From NCBI GenBank assembly GCA_051745395.1, contig JBNJEA010000030.1, positions 1 through 26,969 on the forward strand: DNA of 26,969 bases. The letters run 5' to 3'. How positions within the stretch are numbered: the first letter of the stretch is position 1; each line of letters opens with the position of its first letter. Below are positions 13,756-21,578 of this stretch, one piece after another. The position numbers and the translations under genes were made by a program. Under the pieces are notes generated by a model. It saw only the letters and a list, made by a program, of their open reading frames with translations. It was not told where the DNA came from and ran no database searches. Origin of the DNA: JBNJEA01 sp051745395. Its GTDB lineage: Bacteria; Desulfobacterota; Desulfobacteria; Desulfobacterales; Desulfosalsimonadaceae.

Positions 13756-14303
13756 CAGAAGGGAAAAAAATCCAGTTTTTTTGCTGCCTGTTGCCGGCGG
13801 CGGTGTTGATCGTTTTTTTGTCCGGGCAAGCGGGGGCCGCAGAAGAGGCGCCGGCCGCAGAACAAAAACAAGTGGTATTTGAATGCGAGGATATCGGGGT
13901 GGAAGCCCGGCGGCTTTTGTCTGATATAAAAAAGGAACGGCGGCGGTTTAAAGAGAAAAAACAACAACTCGATCAGCGGGAAAAGGAATTAAAGATTTTT
14001 GAGGAGCAGGTCGATGAGAAGCTTGAGCGGTTAAAAACGCTTGAAAAAGAACTGGATAAAAAGCAGGCCCGTAATAAAGAAGTGGAAGCCGAAAAGGTGA
14101 AAAAACTGAGCAAGATATACCAGAAAAGGGACCCGGCCGGCGCGGCGGCGACACTGGCGGCCATGGATCAGCAACTGGCGGTCGCGGTACTGGAAAAGAT
14201 GCGCGACAAATATGCTGGTGATATTTTAGACAACATGGCCCCGGAGGTCGCCGTGCAATACAGCACCGCACTGGGCCGTTTGGATGGCGGGTCGGGTCAA
14301 TAA
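13752..14303 (+). CDS. MotE-like periplasmic coiled-coil protein (MgtE-N-like)
   Basis: This 183-residue protein has an N-terminal membrane/signal segment (FFCCLLPAAVLIVFLSGQAGA), a long charged coiled coil (about 50-115), and a C-terminal domain (KLSKIYQKRDPAGAAATLAAMDQQLAVAVLEKM...AGDILDNM). The last part resembles the MgtE intracellular N-domain fold also found in FliG and in MotE. In alphaproteobacteria MotE is a periplasmic chaperone for MotC. Related genes sit after fliJ in many clusters, often before fliK. Its exact job here is uncertain; stator or rod/hook assembly support is plausible. Its start overlaps the fliJ stop. Confidence 0.75.
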   Translation: MTEGKKIQFFCCLLPAAVLIVFLSGQAGAAEEAPAAEQKQVVFECEDIGVEARRLLSDIKKERRRFKEKKQQLDQREKELKIFEEQVDEKLERLKTLEKELDKKQARNKEVEAEKVKKLSKIYQKRDPAGAAATLAAMDQQLAVAVLEKMRDKYAGDILDNMAPEVAVQYSTALGRLDGGSGQ

Positions 14304-14360
14304 TTCGACATTTATGTCATTCGGGCAACTTCAGCGATTCTATAAACAGGAGGATTTTTT

Positions 14361-15701
14361 ATGGGTTTAGGCGGTGCAATGAACAGCGGGGTTTCCGGGC
14401 TTCAATCCTTTTCAAACGCCATGGGTGTGATCGGAAACAACCTGTCGAATACCAACACGACCGGGTTTAAAGCCAGCCGGACACTGTTTTCGGACTTGAT
14501 GCCCGATACGGTTTCCGGTTCGGGCGGGGCCAGTCAGGTCGGCAGGGGGACGTCGCTTTCCAAGGTCGACAACCTGTTTTCCCAGGGCTCCATTGAAAGC
14601 ACGAACTCCAACCTGGATCTGGCCATCGAGGGGTCGGGATTTTTCATGCTCCGGAGCCCGGACAGTGAAGCCAACCATTTCAGCCGGGCGGGCACTTTCC
14701 GGTTAGACGAGGAAGGCTACCTGGTCAACCCGGAAGGCTACCGGGTCCAGGGGTATGCGATGAACAAAGACGGCAGCTCCGAGGATTTAGCAAGCGACAT
14801 CCAGATCAACACCCGTTCTTTCGTGCCGGGCGAAGCTTCGTCAAAGGTGGAATTGACGACCAATCTCGATGCCGAGTCCAGTCCTCCCTCTAATCCCTGG
14901 GATATCGATGATCCCTCGGCGACATCGAACTTTGCCACCACCTCCGAGGTCTACGATTCCCTGGGCAATACCCATTTAATTACCACCTATTTCAATAAAA
15001 CCGCGAGCAACACCTGGAATTACCATCAGACGGTGGCCAAGGATGAGGTTGATGCCCCGGACGATATAATCGAAGAGGGATCGAGCCTTTACGAGGTGGG
15101 AACGGGAGAGTTGGAATTTAATGGGGACGGCAGCCTGAAAACGATTGACAACGGGGGCAATGGCACTGTCGATGTGGACCTTGATGCCAACCCGGATGCC
15201 GATCCGGTGATTACAAGTATTGCAGAAAACCAATTGAAGTGGAACAATGGCGCGGAGACGGAGCAGTCTTTGGATTACTCCATGGAGGTGACCCAGTACG
15301 CCACGGATTCCAAGGTGGTCAGTCAGTCGGCCGACGGGTATGCGTCCGGCAATTTCACGGATTTGGCCATTGATTCGGAAGGCACCATTACCTCCAGTTA
15401 TTCCAACGGCGTTTCCCGGGATCTTTCCGTATTGACCCTCGGCAAATTTTCCAATAAAAACGGCCTGGAAAAACTGGGCAAAAACCTGTTTGCCGAAACC
15501 AAGGACTCGGGCGCGCCGGTACTGGGCACGGCCGCTTCCGGCATCGGCAAGGTCTTTTCCAATTCCCTGGAGCAGTCCACCGTGGATATTGCCGAGGAAT
15601 TTACCAAAATGATTACCACCCAGCGATCCTTCCAGGCCAATTCCAAGACCATCACCACCACTGACAAGATGCTCAACGATGTAATCAATCTCAAACGGTA
15701 A
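14361..15701 (+). CDS. flgE: Flagellar hook protein FlgE
   Basis: This 446-residue protein starts GLGGAMNSGVSGLQSFSNAM followed by NNLSNTNTTGFKAS, the hook/rod N-terminal signature. It continues with LDLAIEGSGFF and YLVNPEGYRVQGY, a central hook domain (SEVYDSLGNTHLITTYF, classical FlgE), and ends with QRSFQANSKTITTTDKMLNDVINLKR. It builds the universal joint between rod and filament. AGGAGG lies just before the ATG. Only 57 bases separate it from the MotE-like gene, although such clusters usually have fliK and the hook cap gene flgD here. Those genes are absent from the window. Confidence 0.96.
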   Translation: MGLGGAMNSGVSGLQSFSNAMGVIGNNLSNTNTTGFKASRTLFSDLMPDTVSGSGGASQVGRGTSLSKVDNLFSQGSIESTNSNLDLAIEGSGFFMLRSPDSEANHFSRAGTFRLDEEGYLVNPEGYRVQGYAMNKDGSSEDLASDIQINTRSFVPGEASSKVELTTNLDAESSPPSNPWDIDDPSATSNFATTSEVYDSLGNTHLITTYFNKTASNTWNYHQTVAKDEVDAPDDIIEEGSSLYEVGTGELEFNGDGSLKTIDNGGNGTVDVDLDANPDADPVITSIAENQLKWNNGAETEQSLDYSMEVTQYATDSKVVSQSADGYASGNFTDLAIDSEGTITSSYSNGVSRDLSVLTLGKFSNKNGLEKLGKNLFAETKDSGAPVLGTAASGIGKVFSNSLEQSTVDIAEEFTKMITTQRSFQANSKTITTTDKMLNDVINLKR

Positions 15702-15728
15702 AACGAGTAACTCGACAGTCCAAAGTTC

Positions 15729-15799
15729 TGTCATTCCTGCGAAGGCAGGAATCTATAACCATTTAATTATACTGGATTCCCGCCTTCGCGGGAATGACA
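15729..15799. repeat. Palindromic intergenic repeat (GTCATTCCYGCGAAGG type)
   Basis: TGTCATTCCTGCGAAGGCAGGAAT (split here as arms 15729-15752 and 15776-15799) forms an inverted repeat with 22 of 24 bases complementary, around a 23-base A/T-rich centre. Each arm is itself a small palindrome. The sequence family is related to the inner palindromes at 603-679 and 26815-26892. It is a REP/MITE-like non-coding element lying between flgE and a terminator. Confidence 0.85.
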
Positions 15800-15892
15800 T
15801 CGAGAGACAATTCGGTTTATCTAAAAATTAGTAAGTTAAACAAAACTTTTGATTGTCAAGAACGGTAAGGCAGAGTCAAAAAAATGTCACAA

Positions 15893-15928
15893 AAAGGCCG
15901 GTCCCCTTGCGGACCGGCCTTTTTTTTG
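15893..15928 (+). terminator. Intrinsic terminator after flgE
   Basis: AAGGCCGGTCC (15894-15904) pairs with GGACCGGCCTT (15911-15921) around a short loop, followed by a run of T residues to 15927. It is almost symmetric, with an A-run upstream, so it may also work in the other direction. It ends the long TPR-to-flgE operon. Confidence 0.9.
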
Positions 15929-16008
15929 TGGTTGCGTTTTGGCGTGTGTGCGGTGTGTTTGCAGGTGTCGGCCCAAAAGGGCGAAGGCATCGGTGGTTTT
16001 TTTTCTTT

Positions 16009-16024
16009 TGGTATAATGCTTGCA
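16009..16024 (+). promoter_or_regulatory. Sigma-54 promoter upstream of motB
   Basis: TGGTAT (16009-16014), five bases, TTGCA (16020-16024) has the GG and GC dinucleotides at the right spacing for sigma-54. Bases 4 and 6 of the -24 box deviate from consensus (T for C). Transcription would begin near 16035, which excludes the upstream TTG at 16020 as the motB start. Confidence 0.65.
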
Positions 16025-16055
16025 GAAGCAGCAGGAAAAAAGGGTCAATAAGCGT

Positions 16056-16811
16056 ATGGCAGGGCGGAAAAATAAAAAGCAGAAGGATTCGGGACCGTCG
16101 GCACCGGCATGGATGGTGACCTACAGTGACATGGTGACGTTGCTTTTAACCTTTTTTGTCCTGATGCTCTCCATGGCGGAATTGGACAAGGTGAAATTCG
16201 AGCGGGCGGCGGTATCCCTGAAAGGCGCTTTCGGGATTATGCAAAGCGAACCGAAGGCCCAGCCCAAGCCCGATGTGGTGCAGCCGGAATTTAACGCCAT
16301 TCCCTATGATATGTTCCAGCACGTTTATGAAAAATTGCTCGAGGATTTACAGGTTCTGGATTTAAACGAAGATATCGAGTTGGCCCGGGACCGGGGCGCC
16401 ATTGTGCTGCGGATCAAGGAAAAGATCCTGTTCGACACCGGTTCCCGGCAGCTGAAAAACAGGGCGGAACCCGTTTTGCGGAAAGTGGCCCAACTGGTCA
16501 ACCCCCTGGCGTTTGATGTCCGCATTGAAGGCCATACGGACAACACGCCCTATGGTGCCCCGGTCCGGACGAACTGGGATTTGTCGGTCCAGCGGGCCGT
16601 ATCGGTTTTGAAGTTTTTTGCCGGAAACAAACTGCTGCCCCTCGATCGGCTTTCCGCGGTGGGCTATGGCTCCCAGAGACCCATCGCCCCGAATGATTCG
16701 GAAAAAAACCGCGCTTTAAACCGCCGAGTGGAATTTGTGCTCGAAGCCGGCGGGCAATCCCGGGATGCCTTGCCCTACCTGATTGATTCCAGCGAGCAAT
16801 TGCCGTTTTAG
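16056..16811 (+). CDS. motB: Stator protein MotB
   Basis: This 251-residue protein has one N-terminal membrane helix carrying the ion-binding aspartate (WMVTYSDMVTLLLTFFVLML) and a plug/linker. The C-terminal OmpA-like peptidoglycan-binding domain has RIEGHTDNTPYG, NWDLSVQRAVSVLKFF and NRALNRRVEFVLE. With MotA it would form the torque-generating ion channel. No motA is present in the window, although motA normally sits directly upstream. The ATG at 16056 is chosen because the inferred transcript starts at about 16035; AGGGT lies about ten bases before it. A paralogous OmpA-type MotB-like protein is possible but the YSD motif is intact. Confidence 0.92.
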   Translation: MAGRKNKKQKDSGPSAPAWMVTYSDMVTLLLTFFVLMLSMAELDKVKFERAAVSLKGAFGIMQSEPKAQPKPDVVQPEFNAIPYDMFQHVYEKLLEDLQVLDLNEDIELARDRGAIVLRIKEKILFDTGSRQLKNRAEPVLRKVAQLVNPLAFDVRIEGHTDNTPYGAPVRTNWDLSVQRAVSVLKFFAGNKLLPLDRLSAVGYGSQRPIAPNDSEKNRALNRRVEFVLEAGGQSRDALPYLIDSSEQLPF

Positions 16812-16815
16812 CCCC

Positions 16816-16836
16816 TGCCCGAATTTTTTTCGGGCA
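16816..16836 (+). other. Hairpin between motB and fliQ
   Basis: TGCCCGAA (16816-16823) pairs with TTCGGGCA (16829-16836) around a five-T loop. No T-run follows, so it is not a standard terminator. It lies exactly where fliL-fliM-fliN-fliO-fliP would be in a typical cluster. Confidence 0.4.
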
Positions 16837-16863
16837 TGAAACAGACTGTTAAAGGACTTTTAA

Positions 16864-17139
16864 ATGACCGAAGAAATGGTGGTTGAACTCATTCGCCGGG
16901 CGGTCTGGGCGGTTTTGCTCGCCGCTTCGCCCATGATGATATCCGGACTGGTGGTGGGCCTGGTCGTCAGCATTTTCCAGGCCGCCACCCAGATCAATGA
17001 ACAGACCATGACCTTTGCCCCCAAAATCGTGGCCGTGCTCGTCGCCCTGGTCATCGCCGCGCCCTGGATCTTAAATATTGTCCTGGGGCTGGCCCATGAA
17101 GTTTTCGGGACCATGATCGTCCAGGGCGTCGGCGGGTAA
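16864..17139 (+). CDS. fliQ: Export gate protein FliQ
   Basis: The 91-residue protein has two membrane helices (AVWAVLLAASPMMISGLVVGLVVSIFQ and KIVAVLVALVIAAPWILNIV) and the FliQ signature FQAATQINEQTMTFAPKI. It is part of the FliP5-FliQ4-FliR1 export gate at the centre of the MS-ring. AAAGGA lies about eight bases before the ATG. fliP, which usually precedes it, is missing from the window, while fliR follows after 35 bases. Confidence 0.97.
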   Translation: MTEEMVVELIRRAVWAVLLAASPMMISGLVVGLVVSIFQAATQINEQTMTFAPKIVAVLVALVIAAPWILNIVLGLAHEVFGTMIVQGVGG

Positions 17140-17174
17140 CGCCGGCGGTTTTAAAACACCGCGGAAGGCTTGTT

Positions 17175-17951
17175 GTGGAACTTTCGCTTTTTTCAATGCA
17201 GAACTGGTACGTCTTATGGGTGGTGCTGGCCCGGACTGCCGCCGTGATAGGATCTCTGCCGATTTTTACCAGCTCCCAGGGGGCCATGCGGCTGCGGCTG
17301 GCCATCGCCGTGATGATTTCCCTGGCGATTTTTCCTTCCCTGGAACTGACCCTGACCGCCGCCCAGACCACCGCCGCAGGCCTTGGCCTGCTTTTGCTCC
17401 GGGAAACCGTGCTTGGGCTTTTGATGGGCTTTGTCACCCAGCTGATTTTTTTTGCCGTTCAGTTCGGCGGCACCATCGTGGGCTACCAGATGGGCTTTTC
17501 CGCCGCCAATATTTTAGATCCCCAGCACCAGCAGCAGATCCCCCTGCTGTCCCAGTTTCAGAACGTGTTTGCCATTTTGCTGTTTCTGGCCTTCGATGTC
17601 CACCACATCATCATCCGCGTTCTGGTCCGCTCCTTTGAGATCCTGCCGCCCGGCGGTATGGATTTTTCCGGCGGCGCAATCCCCTATGTCATGGAAATGA
17701 CCGGGGAGATGTTTGTCCTGGGCTTGCAGCTGGTGGCACCGGTGATGATTGTGCTGATGCTTTCAATGTTTATCCTGGGCATTATGTCCCGGGTGTTTTC
17801 CCAGCTCCAGGTTTTCTTGCTGTCGTTTCCCATCAATATTTCCCTGGCCTTGATTCTGATCGGTTTGAGCATGGAAATGGTGGTCCTGCTTTTGGAGCAG
17901 GAGTTCGCGGGATTGCAGGAGCGGCTTTTGCGGATTCTACACATGGTTTGA
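17175..17951 (+). CDS. fliR: Export gate protein FliR
   Basis: This 258-residue, highly hydrophobic protein has about six predicted membrane segments and FliR family motifs: LARTAAVIGSLPIF, LLLRETVLGLLMGF, QFGGTIVGYQMGFSAANILDP and FPINISLALILIGLSM. It caps the FliP ring and contacts FlhB in the export gate. It begins with GTG, with GGAAGG six bases upstream. It is followed nine bases later by flhB. Confidence 0.97.
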   Translation: MELSLFSMQNWYVLWVVLARTAAVIGSLPIFTSSQGAMRLRLAIAVMISLAIFPSLELTLTAAQTTAAGLGLLLLRETVLGLLMGFVTQLIFFAVQFGGTIVGYQMGFSAANILDPQHQQQIPLLSQFQNVFAILLFLAFDVHHIIIRVLVRSFEILPPGGMDFSGGAIPYVMEMTGEMFVLGLQLVAPVMIVLMLSMFILGIMSRVFSQLQVFLLSFPINISLALILIGLSMEMVVLLLEQEFAGLQERLLRILHMV

Positions 17952-17959
17952 GGTAAGAA

Positions 17960-19021
17960 TTGTCCGACGATCAAAACGAAGAACGAACCGAGGAGCCGAC
18001 CGAAAAACGGCGGCGGGAATACCGGGAAAAAGGCCAGGTGGCCCGGAGCAATGAGGTCAATACGGCCATGCTCATGACGGGCGCGTTGATTTTCTGGTCC
18101 TTTTACGCCCCGGTTTTCTGGCGGGATCTGCAGTCGTTTCTGGCGATTTTCTGGCGGACGTGTTCCGAGATTACCCTTACCGCCCAGTCGAGCATACAGA
18201 TTTTGATTTTTGTTTTGCTGCAGATGGTCGATCTGATCTGGCCGCTGCTGCTCGGCGGTTTTTTAATCGGTTTTCTGGCCGGTTTTATCCAGATCGGCTG
18301 GTTGTTTACTCTGCAGCCCCTGCAGCCGGATTTCAATAAAATGGATCCGATCAAGGGGATGGGCAAACTCATTTCCAAGCGCTCGTTTTTTGAAGCCGGC
18401 AAGTCCATCGGCAAGGTGGTCCTGGTCGGCGTGGTGGCCTACCAAACACTTTTTGGCCGGTTTGAAAAGTTCATGGACCTGGCCGGTGCCCCGCTGGGGG
18501 CGTCGGTGGCCGTAATGGCCGAGGTCATGTTTGTCATCCTTTTAAAATGCTGCCTGCTGCTGACCGTGATCGCCGTGGTGGATTTTTTGTTTTCCCGCCG
18601 GGAAATGGAGGAAAAAATGAAAATGACCAAGCAGGAGGTCAAGGAGGAAAGCAAGGAAACCGAAGGCGACCCGCAGCTCAAGCAAAAGATCCGTTCCATC
18701 CAGCGCGACATGGCCAAAAAGCGGATGATGGATGATGTGCCGAAATCCGACGTTATTATCACCAACCCCACCCACTATGCCGTGGCGATCCGGTACCGGC
18801 GGGCGGAAATGGAGGCCCCGGTGGTGGTGGCCAAGGGCACGGATCACCTGGCCCGCCGCATCCGGGAAGTCGGGGAGGAAAACAATGTGCCCCGGGTGGA
18901 AAAACCGGCGGTCGCCCGGGCCCTGTACCAGGTCGAAATCGGCGAAGCCATCCCGGAGCAGATGTATAAAGCCGTGGCCGAAATTCTGGCCTATGTCTAT
19001 GGCCTGAAGAAAAACGGGTAA
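17960..19021 (+). CDS. flhB: Export substrate-specificity switch FlhB
   Basis: This 353-residue protein has four membrane helices, then a cytoplasmic domain carrying the self-cleaving motif NPTH (N269-P270-T271-H272 in IITNPTHYAVAIRY). The N-terminus EEPTEKRRREYREKGQVARSNEV is typical. Cleavage at N/P switches export from rod/hook to filament substrates. The start is TTG, with GAGGTAAG just upstream. flhA normally follows; here the next 343 bases contain no gene and then flhF begins. Confidence 0.97.
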   Translation: MSDDQNEERTEEPTEKRRREYREKGQVARSNEVNTAMLMTGALIFWSFYAPVFWRDLQSFLAIFWRTCSEITLTAQSSIQILIFVLLQMVDLIWPLLLGGFLIGFLAGFIQIGWLFTLQPLQPDFNKMDPIKGMGKLISKRSFFEAGKSIGKVVLVGVVAYQTLFGRFEKFMDLAGAPLGASVAVMAEVMFVILLKCCLLLTVIAVVDFLFSRREMEEKMKMTKQEVKEESKETEGDPQLKQKIRSIQRDMAKKRMMDDVPKSDVIITNPTHYAVAIRYRRAEMEAPVVVAKGTDHLARRIREVGEENNVPRVEKPAVARALYQVEIGEAIPEQMYKAVAEILAYVYGLKKNG

Positions 19022-19364
19022 AGCGCCGGGTCCCGCCTCCCCCCTTTTTCCGGGGCGGACAAAATCGGTTCCGTAAAACGGCATGGAACTTGCTATTTAG
19101 AATATCCGAAAGACGGTTTTTTATGGATCGACACCGAGATTTCCCATTTCCACGACCCGGTAAGGACCCTGGCAAATGATACAGAAAACATATCCAAAAA
19201 AAACAAGAAGTGCCGGATCAATGGGGCTGCGGCCGGCACGGCGCCATTGCCCCCCGCTGCCGGCGGCAACCGGCCGGCATGTCAAAAAACTGACGGGAGC
19301 GGATGGGGGCGGGTCAAAATTCAAACTCCGGGGCTCAATTTAAATCCGGGCAAGGTGAAACGCA
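19022..19364 (+). other. Non-coding gap flhB-flhF (343 bases)
   Basis: I see no gene in this stretch. It holds G+C-rich imperfect hairpins: GTGCCGG near 19212 with CCGGCAC near 19234, and a cluster of CCGGC/GCCGG near 19250-19280. Two short frames starting at 19123 (18 residues) and 19177 lack ribosome sites and family resemblance. Nothing resembling a FlhA remnant was found in translation. No sigma-54 or sigma-28 site was recognised. flhF has its own ribosome site (AAGGTG, 19352-19357). Confidence 0.6.
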
Positions 19365-20651
19365 ATGCAAGTTAAAGTCTTTGAAGCAGATGATATGCGA
19401 TCGGCGCTGGCCCAGGTCAAAAAGACGCTCGGCCCGCAGGCGATGATTTTGTCTTCGCGAAACATCCGGAGAAACAAGTTCGGGATACCCGGCAAAACGG
19501 GCATCGAGGTCACGGCGGCCGTGGAAGGCGCCGATTCGTCGCCGTCGAAAAACGATGATGCCCCCATACCTTCACCCACCGAAGCCGATTCGGCGCCAAA
19601 ATCTACCGCCACTTATAACCGGCGCGGTGATTTTCAAGCCGCCCTGGCGGAAATCCAGCCGCCGGAAACGCAAGGCGCGGCAAGCCAGTCCGAGACGGAC
19701 AGACCCGGGCCCGCAAAACCGGCTGCCGGCAAAAGCAAGACAACCGAATCGGATAACCTCATGTTTGAAGAGCTGCGGCAGATGAAGCAGTCCTTTGAAG
19801 CGCTGGCCCAGCAGTTTTCCGAGGTCAAGGGCCAATGGATCCGGCAGTTTTTCGAATCGGCGGAGGCAAACGGGATTGCCGCAAGCCCGGTGTTAACCGA
19901 GCTCAAAGAACGCGGCCTGGGTGCCGAGGCGCTGCAGCTGTTTTCCGAAACCATGGCCGAGCGTGTGGACAGTACCGCGCCGGAAGCGCTGGAAGCGGCC
20001 ATGGCGCAGTTTATCAGTGAACACATCGCCATGAACAATCCCCTGTCGGCAAAGACGGCAAAGCGGCTGGCATTTATCGGGCCCACCGGGGTGGGCAAGA
20101 CCACCACGATTGCCAAGGTGGCGGCCAATTACATGTTAAACGGCGGCAAAAACGTGGCTTTGGCCACCATTGACAATTACCGGATCGCCGCGGTGGAGCA
20201 GTTGAAAATTTACGGCCGGATCATGGACGTGCCCGTGGAAGTCGCCCGCAGTCCCGAGCAGTTGCAGGCCGTTTTCGAGCGGCACGCAGACAAGGAATTG
20301 ATCCTCGTCGATACGGCCGGGACAAGCCCCAGAGACGACAGCAGCCGGCAGGAACTGGCAGCCTTTCTGCCGCCGTCGCTGGGCATCGAAAACCACCTGG
20401 TGCTATCGGCCACCACCCGGCAAAGCGATATGTATACCGCCATCAATCGATTTTCCCGGATCCCGCTTTCCGGCATGGTGTTGACCAAGCTCGATGAGTG
20501 CGACCTGCCGGGACGGATCGTGGATGCCTGCCTGCGGGCGGGGCAGCCGCTTTGTTTTTTGACCAACGGACAGAAGGTGCCCGAAGATCTGCTGCGACCG
20601 GACGCCCGCAAGCTTGCGGCCATGATCGTGGCCGGAAACGAGGACTGGTAA
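19365..20651 (+). CDS. flhF: Flagellar placement GTPase FlhF
   Basis: This 428-residue SRP-family GTPase has an N-terminal B domain (MQVKVFEADDMRSALAQVKKTLGPQAMILSSR), a variable acidic/Pro linker and helical N domain. The G domain has G1 GPTGVGKT (239-246), DNYRIAAVEQLKIYG, the G3 segment DTAGTSPRD and G4 TKLDE. FlhF recruits the first basal-body parts, usually to the cell pole. It pairs with FlhG, encoded three bases downstream. This supports polar flagellation. The ATG has AAGGTG seven bases upstream. Confidence 0.97.
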   Translation: MQVKVFEADDMRSALAQVKKTLGPQAMILSSRNIRRNKFGIPGKTGIEVTAAVEGADSSPSKNDDAPIPSPTEADSAPKSTATYNRRGDFQAALAEIQPPETQGAASQSETDRPGPAKPAAGKSKTTESDNLMFEELRQMKQSFEALAQQFSEVKGQWIRQFFESAEANGIAASPVLTELKERGLGAEALQLFSETMAERVDSTAPEALEAAMAQFISEHIAMNNPLSAKTAKRLAFIGPTGVGKTTTIAKVAANYMLNGGKNVALATIDNYRIAAVEQLKIYGRIMDVPVEVARSPEQLQAVFERHADKELILVDTAGTSPRDDSSRQELAAFLPPSLGIENHLVLSATTRQSDMYTAINRFSRIPLSGMVLTKLDECDLPGRIVDACLRAGQPLCFLTNGQKVPEDLLRPDARKLAAMIVAGNEDW

Positions 20652-20654
20652 GCC

Positions 20655-21572
20655 ATGACATCCCGACGAAGCGACCAGGCCGACACCTTGCGGGGATTGC
20701 GCGGCGAATTGGACAGCAACACCTGCACGGGCCGTCAGCAGGGCCGTACCGCGCGGGTGATGTCGGTGACCAGCGGCAAGGGGGGTGTGGGCAAAACCGT
20801 GTGCGTGGCCAATCTGGCCCTGGTGCTGGCCGCCCGGGGCTACCGGGTGTTGATCATCGACGCGGATTTGGGCCTGGCCAATATTGACCTGTATTTCGGG
20901 CTGACGCCGATGTTTACCCTGAACCATTTTTTCGCCGGTCAAAAGCAGTTGCCCGAGATTCTCATCGAGGCCGCCGAAGGGGTCACGGTTTTGCCGGCCG
21001 GCTCCGGGGTCCAGAAATACACCTGCCTGGATGCCAACGAGAAGCTGTTTTTAATGGAAGGCTTAGACCTTTTGCACGACCGTTTCGACGTGGTGCTCAT
21101 CGATACCGAGGCCGGGATATCGGAGAACGTGACCTATTTCAACGTCGCCGCCCAGGAAATCGCCATGGTCACCACACCGGAGCCCACGGCCATCTCCGAT
21201 GTGTATGCGTTGATGAAGCTTTTGTCCACGCAGTTTTATGAAAAACGGTTCAAGCTGATTGTCAATTCGGTGACAGACGATCACGAGGCCTTGGATGTCT
21301 ACCGCAAGCTGATGCTGGTCAGCAGCCGGTTTATTGACATCTCCATTGATTTTCTGGGTGCGATCCCGTCAGACAAGCGTTTTACCGACTCTGTGCGGCG
21401 GCAGAAGGCGCTGGTGTCGTTGTATCCGGACTCAAAGTCGGCAGCGGCGTTTGGCAAAATTGTCGACAACATGGAGATAGAATCCGAAAAACCGGTTTTG
21501 AAAGGCGCACAGCAGTTTTTCTGGAAACGGCTGCTGTCGTATGCCGAACCCCGACCCGGCCAAGGAGGCTAA
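20655..21572 (+). CDS. flhG: Flagellar number ATPase FlhG (FleN/YlxH)
   Basis: This 305-residue MinD-type ATPase has an N-terminal DQADTLR element, which fits the DQAxxLR motif that stimulates FlhF GTPase activity. A deviant Walker A SGKGGVGKT follows, then DADLGLANIDLYFGL, the Walker B-like VLIDTEAGIS and a C-terminal amphipathic segment (FFWKRLLSYAEP) suited for membrane attachment. In many homologues the Walker B segment reads DTGAGIS or DTAAGIS; the Glu here is an uncommon variant. FlhG limits flagellar number by restraining FlhF. It lies between flhF and fliA in one operon. Confidence 0.96.
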   Translation: MTSRRSDQADTLRGLRGELDSNTCTGRQQGRTARVMSVTSGKGGVGKTVCVANLALVLAARGYRVLIIDADLGLANIDLYFGLTPMFTLNHFFAGQKQLPEILIEAAEGVTVLPAGSGVQKYTCLDANEKLFLMEGLDLLHDRFDVVLIDTEAGISENVTYFNVAAQEIAMVTTPEPTAISDVYALMKLLSTQFYEKRFKLIVNSVTDDHEALDVYRKLMLVSSRFIDISIDFLGAIPSDKRFTDSVRRQKALVSLYPDSKSAAAFGKIVDNMEIESEKPVLKGAQQFFWKRLLSYAEPRPGQGG

Positions 21573-21578
21573 GAAGCG

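Noticed and set aside
19123..19179. Short 18-codon frame in the flhB-flhF gap
   Set aside because: No ribosome site, no resemblance to FlhA or any family; shorter than chance expectation would need to be convincing.
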